This document shows positions 53,818 through 62,694 of a stretch of DNA of 64,000 bases, piece after piece. The first letter of the stretch is position 1. The number at the start of each line of letters is the position of its first letter. The stretch lies in assembly GCA_963663365.2 (NCBI GenBank), contig CAXXIH010000008.1, forward strand, positions 1,612,001 to 1,676,000, given 5' to 3'. The notes beneath the pieces were generated by a model. The model had not been told where the DNA came from. It worked only from the letters and a program-made list of their open reading frames with translations, and searched no databases. Both the position numbers and the translations under genes were made by a program. This DNA is from G963663365 sp963663365 (lineage in GTDB: Bacteria > Hinthialibacterota > Hinthialibacteria > Hinthialibacterales > G963663365).

Positions 53818-55059
53818 TCAGTTCTTCGGTGTATCAATCATCAAATCCACAATATGCTTAATTTGTTTCTCGAATGTATGGCTGCTGATATAAGCATAGG
53901 CCGCTGTCCGAATACGTTGCCTGCGATCAGGAGTTTTCATGAGATCAAGAATATGTTTTGTGAGTCCTTTGGGATCATTCGATTCCGCCAATAATCCCGA
54001 TTCACCATCTTGAATTAGATCGGGCACTCCCCCAACCCGGGTCGCAACGATAAGAGCGCCCCGGGCCATGGCCTCAAGAAGGACTTTTGCGGCTCCTTCG
54101 CTGGTCGATGTGAGAAGGAAGACATCCGCTTTATCATAGGCATCCCACAATTGCGGTCCGTATGGAACATTTAAGTTAATATCAATAGAATCAGTAAGCC
54201 CTTGTTCGGCAATTATGTCTTTTATTTTTTCGAGATCGCCGGCTTCATCGGAGATTCTCGATCTGGTGACCGGCTGTGAACAGACAATATTTCCACGTAC
54301 CTTGCATCCATTGTCCTTAAGCTCGGACACAACCTGAATAAACAATGGGAAATTCTTCTCAGGCGACAGGCGTCCCACGGTAACCAAGTGGACCTCCGTA
54401 TCCATATTCCGATCTTCTCTTATCCGTATATCCTCTTCGCGTATAAGGCTTGTGAATGTAAAACGCGGGCGTGATCGCAGCATTCGATAGCGTTGCTGCA
54501 ATTCACGGCTCAATACAAGTACGGTACTGAATTGGCCGATTGCTATAATCCACCAATCCATGACATAGGCAGCCAATCCCTGGAAAAGAATTTCAAAATA
54601 TGAGTTTTTCTTCGCGGCGGCCTTACGCGCATCGCCCGCTACATAAAGTGTTACTTTCTTGCAAAATAACACGGAGATCGTTGCAATGAGCAAACCTGTA
54701 AGCGAAGGGAGCCTTGCCAATACTCTGTCGACTCCCTTTATGGCTTCGATCACGGTTTTAAAGAAACAAATCGGATGCTTTGCAATAGCCAACACTGAAT
54801 TCCAGGTCGTCGTATAGTAAGGCGCCGGAATCATCTTTATGGGCCCGGGATCAAATTGGTAATGTCCTTGACTTGGCCCAGAAGTCACCCGCCCCGGGAA
54901 AAGCATTCGGACTTCATCGTAATGGTCGAGAAAGCCGGGTATGTAGAGACAAAAATTCCCAAAGAAATAAAAGGTCCCATTCACTTCATCGGAGGCTTCA
55001 TCCGGTAGTATCAGAATGGACCGTTCTGCACAGTCGAGAGGACCGTTTGAATTTCTCAT
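53818..55059 (-). CDS. GT4-family glycosyltransferase
   Basis: This 413-residue GT-B fold glycosyltransferase of family 4 has the donor-binding signature VHLVTVGRLSPEKNFPLFIQVV, the linker YDKADVFLLTSTSEGAAKVLLEAMARG with the EX7E pair and GGVPDLIQDGESGLL. A hydrophobic stretch near LTGLLIATISVLFC suggests peripheral membrane contact. Sugar donor and acceptor are unknown. It converges with the epimerase gene, and its start is 68 bases from the end of the GT-C gene on the same strand. Confidence 0.9.
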   Translation of the reverse strand: MRNSNGPLDCAERSILILPDEASDEVNGTFYFFGNFCLYIPGFLDHYDEVRMLFPGRVTSGPSQGHYQFDPGPIKMIPAPYYTTTWNSVLAIAKHPICFFKTVIEAIKGVDRVLARLPSLTGLLIATISVLFCKKVTLYVAGDARKAAAKKNSYFEILFQGLAAYVMDWWIIAIGQFSTVLVLSRELQQRYRMLRSRPRFTFTSLIREEDIRIREDRNMDTEVHLVTVGRLSPEKNFPLFIQVVSELKDNGCKVRGNIVCSQPVTRSRISDEAGDLEKIKDIIAEQGLTDSIDINLNVPYGPQLWDAYDKADVFLLTSTSEGAAKVLLEAMARGALIVATRVGGVPDLIQDGESGLLAESNDPKGLTKHILDLMKTPDRRQRIRTAAYAYISSHTFEKQIKHIVDLMIDTPKN

Positions 55060-55127
55060 TGCATGTCACTCAAAAACATTGAAATTACGCATTAGAATTA
55101 GAGATGCGGAATGCCTAACCGCAAAAA

Positions 55128-56690
55128 TCACAGCCGTACAATGACCCGTACCGCATTGAAAATCACAAGAACAACCAAGCCCGCAGCCAGGCTGAATGAA
55201 AAGATTTTGCGATACCGGGCTTGTCCCGCGACTGTCATCCCCAGCGCAATCGGCATCAAGCATAAGAAATATAAGGGGAAATTGTGCCGGAAGGCCAGCA
55301 ACACATGCGAAAATGAAAGAACTAATTTATACGTAATAATAACGGCCAAGGGGTATGCAAATTGGCGGAGAACATCCTTATTCCTAAAGATGAACAGAAC
55401 ACCGATAATCAAAAAAGGAGTCGTCGCCACAAAATAGATGCCAGATGTCATCTCGTAGTATTCAGCACGGAACAGGGTCGGCTGCATGTGCTTGACCGCC
55501 GTATCGGAAGGCACATCGACCATTGTGGGTGTGGGAACAAACAGACTCCCGGCAACAAACAAAGGTACCGACAATAATTTCCGGAAGGGACTTTGGGATA
55601 CCATGCTTTCATCTTTCACGCTGCCAATCATCCCATAGCGTTGTGTAAGATATCCTGCCGGTGAAGGAATACGTTCGCTAAGCGTGGACATCGACATCCA
55701 CATCACAGCGACCATAACAACGACAGCCCCGAGCGATGAAACCATGACCACATTCTTACGATATTGAAGAAAAGTCACAATCACCGTGGCCACAAGAATA
55801 ATGAAGGAAACAACAGGGCGGAATAATAAAAGGAGGAACAGGCAAGTTACCAATTTGGCGACGTCGATCCATGTGGATTTTCGCATCGCAACACGGAGAA
55901 AGGACTGTACGATAATCAGCACAAAGAAACAGATCATTGTATCTTTATGCTGTGTAGATGAATAATAGACAGCCAAAGGTGAGGCAAGCGCAAGAGCGCC
56001 GGACAGCACAGCGGTTCGGCGTGTCGGCATACATACGGAGGCAATCCGGTAAAGAATCAGGACATTCAACGCTCCTATGATCGCATTGGCAATCCGAGCG
56101 ATGTAAGTATTCGGGAAAATAAGCCAATACAGAAATCCACAAAAAGTCGGATAACCCCAGTACGGGCTTCCGAAATATTGCCCCAAATGCATAATCGTCC
56201 ATTCAAATGAAAAACCGGACTGCGACCACCCCTCGGCGAGTTCTGTGGCAATTTTATGGTATTGGTAATCATCACGCGCCGGCCATAGTTCAAAATCAAT
56301 CCCCATGTTGTTCCACTGGAAAACAAACGAGAGGAAAACCACACCGACGATACGCAATAGAAGCGCCGTACTAAAAAGGCTGATCGAAACCTTGGTGGGG
56401 GATGAGTCTCGGTAGGTATACCAGAATTTCGCAGCAATCGCCCAAAGGATCAGCGAAATAAAAAAGGAAACGGCGGCTGAAACAAGAATTACACGTTGCA
56501 GGATAAAACTGGTAAGTGCCCCGGCAACAAAGACAAGAATAATGTTGAGAAACAACCACTCAAAGGTCTTGACGTGGTGATGCGAACTCGCCTGAATTTG
56601 CCCGACAGAGGATTGCGGATTTAGAACACTTTGATGTCCTTGATCATGCTCATTTGCCGAAGGTTGTTCGGAACCTTGATTAAGAATCAT
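55128..56690 (-). CDS. Polytopic GT-C glycosyltransferase (ArnT/PMT-like)
   Basis: This 520-residue membrane protein has about 11 helices. An acidic motif in the first periplasmic loop, WPARDDYQYHKIATELAEGW, matches the DD catalytic motif of GT-C enzymes that use polyprenyl-phosphate sugars. YWGYPTFCGFLYWLIF and IARIANAIIGALNVLILYRIA are typical of the PMT/GT39-83 group. A role in adding a sugar to a surface glycan or protein is likely. The acidic N-terminal 45 residues are cytoplasmic. It precedes the GT4 gene on the same strand. Confidence 0.82.
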   Translation of the reverse strand: MILNQGSEQPSANEHDQGHQSVLNPQSSVGQIQASSHHHVKTFEWLFLNIILVFVAGALTSFILQRVILVSAAVSFFISLILWAIAAKFWYTYRDSSPTKVSISLFSTALLLRIVGVVFLSFVFQWNNMGIDFELWPARDDYQYHKIATELAEGWSQSGFSFEWTIMHLGQYFGSPYWGYPTFCGFLYWLIFPNTYIARIANAIIGALNVLILYRIASVCMPTRRTAVLSGALALASPLAVYYSSTQHKDTMICFFVLIIVQSFLRVAMRKSTWIDVAKLVTCLFLLLLFRPVVSFIILVATVIVTFLQYRKNVVMVSSLGAVVVMVAVMWMSMSTLSERIPSPAGYLTQRYGMIGSVKDESMVSQSPFRKLLSVPLFVAGSLFVPTPTMVDVPSDTAVKHMQPTLFRAEYYEMTSGIYFVATTPFLIIGVLFIFRNKDVLRQFAYPLAVIITYKLVLSFSHVLLAFRHNFPLYFLCLMPIALGMTVAGQARYRKIFSFSLAAGLVVLVIFNAVRVIVRL

Positions 56691-56756
56691 GAGGACATAG
56701 GTTATAAGTTCTCAGATATCATGCAAAGACCAAAATCCTACAGGAAGAATTCGAAA

Positions 56757-59700
56757 TTATTCAAACGTTAGGATCGATCCATTAGCGATATTAAATCCGG
56801 ACGCGACAAAAAGCCCCGTTCCAACGCAGTTGTTTCTAAAACGTATGGTACCCGACGGCGAGTTGAAATAAGCCCGTGCCTGGGTAGATACGCCAAAATC
56901 AACCGGTTCCGCATAGGGTGATGCGCCGCCATTCTTCACGAAGACTTGTATATCACTTGCGGTCAAATTGTAGCCGGAAGCCGGGCCAATGTAGCATCCG
57001 CTGCCGGTTATGAGCGTTTCTTCAATCCTGATGTCGCAAGGAGTCATAACTTCAACACGGCAATTCCGGCCCAGCTGCAAGGAACGGAAATCATAGCATC
57101 CATTTCCACTCAACCGTAAAATCGTGGCCTGAGTTCGACCGCCATTACCCAGCACGACATCGCCGTAGATTCCCGGCTGCAATGTTACGGTCCGGGCAGA
57201 AGGGACGGTAATATTGTCGGCGCCGGTTGTGTCGAAATCGGGTGATGGGAGACTTAATTCAGCGGTTGTGATGGTTGGGGAGTCCAACATGGCGACGGCC
57301 ATCTTGGAGAACGAGAACTCCACATTGACCATATAGACAATGCGAATATCACCACAGCCGAGATTGAAAATCTGGACTCCGATGTATTTGTCATTGGTAT
57401 CCAGGTCACCATCCACATCAGAATCAATGCCAAGCACGGCCACATATTGACCGGGTAGGACACCGATTAAAGCATTGCCTTGTGCATTGGTGACGCCTGA
57501 ATATGCAGGGTCGCAGTTCAAGAAAATATCTTCGAAGAAGAGATAGGATACGCCGTTTCCACTGACTCCATCCGCAAGATCCGCGCAGCTTCCAACAGAA
57601 CTGTCAAATACCCGGATGGGAGCATCGGTAATCGGCGTTAGGCTTCGAGTTCCAAATGAGAAGGTCAATGCCGTAACATCCAAGATTGTGGAAGAAGCGA
57701 TATCCACGGAGAATGAATCAGATGTGGAATTACCCGAGAAATCGGTAGAAGAGACTGAAACGATATTTGTTCCAATCGGGAATTCTTCGATTGCATAGGG
57801 AACACCAGGCCGTGTAAGGCTGCTTCCATCCGCATAATTGAATGTCGAAGAAACGGCGGGATTCGGATCGGCAAGATCTTGAACCACCACGCTAAGCGAA
57901 ACCGCTGTATTCTCGGCGCACCCGGTATCCTGGGCCTGAATAACATCGATCAATCCGGAGAGAACCGGCGCCAATGTATCGATGACATAGACGGTGCGGG
58001 TGGCCTGTTGGGCGGAATTCCCAGCGGCATCTATCGCGTTGTAGGTAACGATATAGGTACCAACTGTTCCGGTATTCACGGTATCGCCGCCAATCGTAAC
58101 CGGGGCGGTAACGTCGCATATATCGGAAGCGACGGCTCCCTGTTCCGTATAAGTATCCACATTGCATTCAAGCGCAATCTCAGCATCGCCATTCAACGCG
58201 ATTACCGGAGGTGTGGTATCCACAACGCTAACCGTAAAGGAAGCGGAGGAAACATTGCCGTTCACATCACCAGACATGCACTGAACGACCGTGTCGCCGA
58301 GTGGGAAGAAAGCGCCTGAAGGCGGATAACAAGTAATGCTTGGAGCAGGATCAACAAGGTCTGTGACAATCGGATCATCGAACGCAACAATCGCCCCGCC
58401 CGGCTGCGAGCATTCGGCTTCCAGATTTCCAGGCGGCGTAATAACAGGGGGTGTTGTATCCGTTACCGACACGGTAAAGGTACCGGCTGCGATATTGCCG
58501 CTGAAATCAGTAGCCGTGCATTCAACCACCGTGGCGCCAAATGCAAAGAGCGACCCGGATGGCGGAACACAGATCACCGTGGGCAAAGAATCGCAGAGAT
58601 CCGTGACGGTGGGTGTCGCGTAACTCACATATGCACCCTGTGGGCCTTCGGCTTCCGCCAGAACATCACTGAGGGAATCAAAATCAGGCGGCAATGTGTC
58701 GACCACTGAGACGGTCCGTGTTACAGGAAGAGCGATGTTCCCTGCGGCATCAGAAGCCGTGTAGACGATTTCGTAATCACCCAACTGATTAACATCAACG
58801 ATGTCACCGCCAACATTGGCCGGTGAAGTGCCATCGCAAATATCCACAGCATTTGCGCCTTGTTCTGCGTAGCTGTCCACTTTGCATTCAAGGGAAAGTG
58901 AGCCGGGGCCAATCAGGCTGATAACCGGAGGGGTGGTATCGACAACCGTGACGGTAAAGCTGCTGCCGGAGATGTTTCCGCTGGCGTCTTGGGCCGTGCA
59001 CTGAACAATGGTATCTCCCAGCCCAAAGAAATCGCCGGAAGATGGTACACAAGAAACCGCAGGGGCGGGATCGGCAATGTCGCTGGCAACGGGAGCAGCG
59101 AAGGTGACGATAGCACCGCCGATTTGCGTACATTCAACTTGCAGATTGTCGGCGGGTGCAATTTCAGGTGGAGTTGTGTCTTGAACGGTGACGGTAAATG
59201 TGGAATAGCCTACTTGACCGCACTCATCGGTAGCTGTGCAGCCGACAATGGTAGAACCCAACGCAAAGAAACTTCCCGGTACAGGATCGCTGGTAACCGA
59301 TAGCACAAGATTACATGTGCCGGTTGCCGATGGCAGATCGAAATTGACCGACGCGCCGCCGAGGGCGTCGGCTTCAACGAGGAGGTCAGCGGGTGTATCG
59401 ATCTCGGGACCGGGGCATGGTTTTTGTGGATCGTAATAGAATCCGGTTCCGATTTGAGATTCGAGCAAGGCGATATCGGCCTGATCGTTACACGCAAGAT
59501 AGTTATAGCGGATATCAACACTAATGGCCGATGCAGCCCAATTGGAATTCGCGGCCAAACTGGAGATATCCATGAGGTTATTGGTAAAGCAGCTGAAATA
59601 CTTGAATAAAGCATCAGGCGATACAATCAAGCTGCTCAATTGGTTTCTCTGACACTGCAAATGTGTCAGTGCCGGATTATTCGATAAATCAAGCTCCGTC

Positions 59701-62120
59701 AGATTATTGTCCATACAATAAAGATAACGGAGGTTGGTATTATTGCTGACATCCAGACTCGAAAGTTGATTTCTTTCACAGAAAAGATAGAGCAGATTAA
59801 CGTTTTGCGAGATATCAAGTTCCGTGAGTTGATTATCGCGGCAGTAGAACGATGTGATATTGGGGAAGAACTGAATGCCCGAAACACTGCTGATATTGCT
59901 GCCGGAAACGGAGAGAGTGCCTGTTTTCGCGGCGGCATCCGAAGCGGTGAAAGGATCATTCAATCCCACGCCCATAAATGCCGCTATTTTGGTTCGGAAA
60001 TTCAAATCAGGGAAATACGCGGCCGTATTGATATTATCCTCGCAATCGAAAGGATCGACTTCGTTTTGAGGTGAATACAAAAATTTGCTTCCAATAGACT
60101 GCTCGAGGGAGCTGATATCATCCCAATCCGAACAATCCAGGTTGTTATACCGGACATCCAGTATTCCAATTCCGGGATGCCAATTCACATTCGCCGCAAT
60201 GCTGGCGATATCCGTCAATTGGTTGGTAAAGGCGTTTATATATTGGAATGCGGCTGTTTGGGAAACAACCAAACTCTGTAATGCATTGCGCTGACACTGC
60301 AAGTGAGTAATTGCGTCATTGGCCGAAAGATCCAAAGAAGTCAGGGCGTTGTCATAGCAATAGAGATAACGTAAAACCGCATTTCCCGAGACATTCAGAT
60401 CCTGTATCTGATTTCCATTGCAGAAAAGATACTGCAAGTTCGTATTTTGAGAGACATCTAACGAGGTCAGCTGGTTGTTTCGGCAATAAAACGCGGTTAT
60501 GCCGGTCAGGAATTCGATTCCGGAGACACTGCTGATATTGAGTCCGGAAGCGTTAAACGTTCCCGTGACAGAAGCAGCCTCATCTGCCGTGAAAGGCTCT
60601 GTCAAACCAACTCCCAAAAGCGATGTGACGGCTGAGCGGAAGTTTGAATCGGGGAAATTTTCAACCGTATTGATATTGTCGGCACAATCAAAGGTATCGA
60701 TTCCATTCTGCGGAGAATATAGGAAAACGCCGCCCAATTGCTGCTCGAGCAGCTGAATATCATCCCAATCGGTGCAATCAAGGTTGTTATAACGAACATC
60801 AACAATAATCGTGCTCGTGCTCCAGTTGATATTCGCGGCCAGGCTCGTGACATCAGACAACTGATTTGTAAAGGCATTCACGTTAATGAGCGAAGCCGAG
60901 GGGCTCACAAGTAATTCGGTCAAATCGTTACGCTGACATTGTAGGTGGGTCAGGGTGTCGACATTAGAAACATCCAACGAAGTCAAATCGTTATCGTAAC
61001 AATACAAATAACGCAAATTACCATTTGCGGGCACTGTTAATTGGGTGAGTTGATTCCCATTACAGAAAAGATATTGCAGGCTTGTATTCTGAGAAACATC
61101 CAAAGAGGTCAGCTGGTTGTAGCGGCAATAAAACCCGGTCAATCCAGTGAAATACTCAATGCCCGATACACTAGCAATGTTCGCCCCGGAGGCATTCAAC
61201 GAACCGGTCTTGGCTGCCGCATCGGCGGCTGTAAAAGGATCATTCAATCCAACGCCCATATAGGTTGCAACAGCCGTCCGGAAATTTAGATCCGGGAAAT
61301 TCTCCGGCGTGTTGATGTTATCGGCGCATTCGAACGGATTCAGTCCATTTTGAGGGGAATACAGGAAGGTTCCGCCCAACTGTTGTTGGAGCAGTTGAAT
61401 ATCATCCCAGCTGGCACAATCCAAATCGTTATAACGAACATCCACGATTACCGTACTGGTGCTCCAATTCGGGTTGCCGGCCAGGCTGGCAACATCAGTC
61501 AGCTGATTCATAAAGGCGTTGACGTTAATCAAGGATGCTGTTGGAGAAACAACTAGGTCTGCGATGTCGTTACGCTGGCATTGGAGATGAGTTAATGCGC
61601 TGTTTTCTGAAAGATCGAGAGAAGTCAGCGCATTGTCATAACAATAGAGAAAACGCAGATTAGGATTATTGGAGGAATCAAGTCCGGTTAGTTGATTGCC
61701 GGAGCAGAATAAATACTGAAGATTTGTGTTTTGTGTAATATCTAATTCGGAAAGTAGGTTCGATTGGCAGTAAAATGCGGTAATCCCAGTGAAAAACTGA
61801 ATGCCAGATACGCTGCCGATGCTCGAGCTGGATACATTTAAAGTCCCAGTCTTCGCAGCCGCTTGAGCCGCTGTAAACGGATCGGTAAGGCCAACATTCA
61901 TAAAGGCCGCCACAGCAGCCCGGAAGTTGGCATCAGGGAAATTTTCCTCGGTGTTAATATTCTGCGCATTCGCGTATGCACATGAGAAGACAGCAAGCGC
62001 AATTATCAAATTTGATAGAGTGCGTTTGCACTTCCATGCAGACGGAAGAAAATGAGGAGAAAATTTAATCTGGCGTTGCGTTTTCATCGCTTGTCCGTTC
62101 GGAACCTTACTTTCACACAT
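56757..62120 (-). CDS. Giant secreted LRR - HYR/Ig-like repeat protein
   Basis: This 1787-residue secreted protein has a signal peptide within residues 12-53 (LSNLIIALAVFSCAYANAQ). Four tandem units of 214 residues (642 bases each, about 59394-61961) follow. Each has an NINTEENFPD-type head, short cysteine-containing leucine-rich repeats (LFCSGNQLTGLD, LYCYDNALTSLDLS, LQCQRND) and a SWDDIQLLQQQLG tail. From about residue 910 to 1480 are HYR and immunoglobulin-like domains (DTTPPVI, VECTATDFSGN). The C-terminal 300 residues are glycine-rich and beta-solenoid-like. No anchor is evident. It probably acts in adhesion or binding. ATG 62120 or 62087 could be the start. Confidence 0.85.
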   Translation of the reverse strand: MCESKVPNGQAMKTQRQIKFSPHFLPSAWKCKRTLSNLIIALAVFSCAYANAQNINTEENFPDANFRAAVAAFMNVGLTDPFTAAQAAAKTGTLNVSSSSIGSVSGIQFFTGITAFYCQSNLLSELDITQNTNLQYLFCSGNQLTGLDSSNNPNLRFLYCYDNALTSLDLSENSALTHLQCQRNDIADLVVSPTASLINVNAFMNQLTDVASLAGNPNWSTSTVIVDVRYNDLDCASWDDIQLLQQQLGGTFLYSPQNGLNPFECADNINTPENFPDLNFRTAVATYMGVGLNDPFTAADAAAKTGSLNASGANIASVSGIEYFTGLTGFYCRYNQLTSLDVSQNTSLQYLFCNGNQLTQLTVPANGNLRYLYCYDNDLTSLDVSNVDTLTHLQCQRNDLTELLVSPSASLINVNAFTNQLSDVTSLAANINWSTSTIIVDVRYNNLDCTDWDDIQLLEQQLGGVFLYSPQNGIDTFDCADNINTVENFPDSNFRSAVTSLLGVGLTEPFTADEAASVTGTFNASGLNISSVSGIEFLTGITAFYCRNNQLTSLDVSQNTNLQYLFCNGNQIQDLNVSGNAVLRYLYCYDNALTSLDLSANDAITHLQCQRNALQSLVVSQTAAFQYINAFTNQLTDIASIAANVNWHPGIGILDVRYNNLDCSDWDDISSLEQSIGSKFLYSPQNEVDPFDCEDNINTAAYFPDLNFRTKIAAFMGVGLNDPFTASDAAAKTGTLSVSGSNISSVSGIQFFPNITSFYCRDNQLTELDISQNVNLLYLFCERNQLSSLDVSNNTNLRYLYCMDNNLTELDLSNNPALTHLQCQRNQLSSLIVSPDALFKYFSCFTNNLMDISSLAANSNWAASAISVDIRYNYLACNDQADIALLESQIGTGFYYDPQKPCPGPEIDTPADLLVEADALGGASVNFDLPSATGTCNLVLSVTSDPVPGSFFALGSTIVGCTATDECGQVGYSTFTVTVQDTTPPEIAPADNLQVECTQIGGAIVTFAAPVASDIADPAPAVSCVPSSGDFFGLGDTIVQCTAQDASGNISGSSFTVTVVDTTPPVISLIGPGSLSLECKVDSYAEQGANAVDICDGTSPANVGGDIVDVNQLGDYEIVYTASDAAGNIALPVTRTVSVVDTLPPDFDSLSDVLAEAEGPQGAYVSYATPTVTDLCDSLPTVICVPPSGSLFAFGATVVECTATDFSGNIAAGTFTVSVTDTTPPVITPPGNLEAECSQPGGAIVAFDDPIVTDLVDPAPSITCYPPSGAFFPLGDTVVQCMSGDVNGNVSSASFTVSVVDTTPPVIALNGDAEIALECNVDTYTEQGAVASDICDVTAPVTIGGDTVNTGTVGTYIVTYNAIDAAGNSAQQATRTVYVIDTLAPVLSGLIDVIQAQDTGCAENTAVSLSVVVQDLADPNPAVSSTFNYADGSSLTRPGVPYAIEEFPIGTNIVSVSSTDFSGNSTSDSFSVDIASSTILDVTALTFSFGTRSLTPITDAPIRVFDSSVGSCADLADGVSGNGVSYLFFEDIFLNCDPAYSGVTNAQGNALIGVLPGQYVAVLGIDSDVDGDLDTNDKYIGVQIFNLGCGDIRIVYMVNVEFSFSKMAVAMLDSPTITTAELSLPSPDFDTTGADNITVPSARTVTLQPGIYGDVVLGNGGRTQATILRLSGNGCYDFRSLQLGRNCRVEVMTPCDIRIEETLITGSGCYIGPASGYNLTASDIQVFVKNGGASPYAEPVDFGVSTQARAYFNSPSGTIRFRNNCVGTGLFVASGFNIANGSILTFE
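59394..61961 (-). repeat. Four tandem 642-base coding repeats
   Basis: The segment encodes four 214-residue leucine-rich units. Recurring anchors such as the GTATTGATATTATC/GTC phrase before each cysteine codon recur at about 642-base spacing (near 61309, 60667 and 60027). The first three units are most alike; the fourth diverges at its end. Confidence 0.8.
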
Positions 62121-62694
62121 TCGCTTTTATTTCCATTAAAACATTGCCGACAAATACAAAGTCACAAATTGCGACAAATGCGCTCAACGAATTAATCCAT
62201 TGACCACAGTCTGAAGAATAAAAAAAACTCGTCCTAGTACTTAAATTCGGCAATTATTTATCGATCCTTAGTATACTAATTAGCAATTCACATGCCGCAG
62301 CATCCCGGCAGCGACCGTGAAACCACGAGTTACTTTAGCACAAAATTGGGTCAAAAATGCAGAAGGCTTCCCATAATTCGGGGCAACACCAGGGCTTTTG
62401 TATAAAATTGATTCTCAGATATCAAATTGAGAACCAATTCGATTGTGCAGATCTAAATGTAGCGCAATAATGTCAATTGTTTCGTACACCTTGATTTTTC
62501 TAATTATAGAGATTTTGTAGATCATCTAATCCCAATAAACTGTCAATCCACCAAAACAAAAAAGCGGGTTTTGAGGCATTGTATCTGCCAAAACTGTCCA
62601 TTTATACATGACAAAAAGCGCAGCATCGTCAAGCGCGTGTCCACTCCCATGGCACTTGAAAAACGCCGATCCATGACAATCTTGTAATTTTTGT
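62121..62694. other. Intergenic region between two giant repeat genes
   Basis: This 574-base AT-rich stretch holds no supported gene. A 78-residue minus-strand frame at 62526-62762 overlaps the end of the next gene and has no family resemblance. A promoter for the LRR protein should lie near 62121-62300 on the minus strand, but I cannot point to one. Confidence 0.4.
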
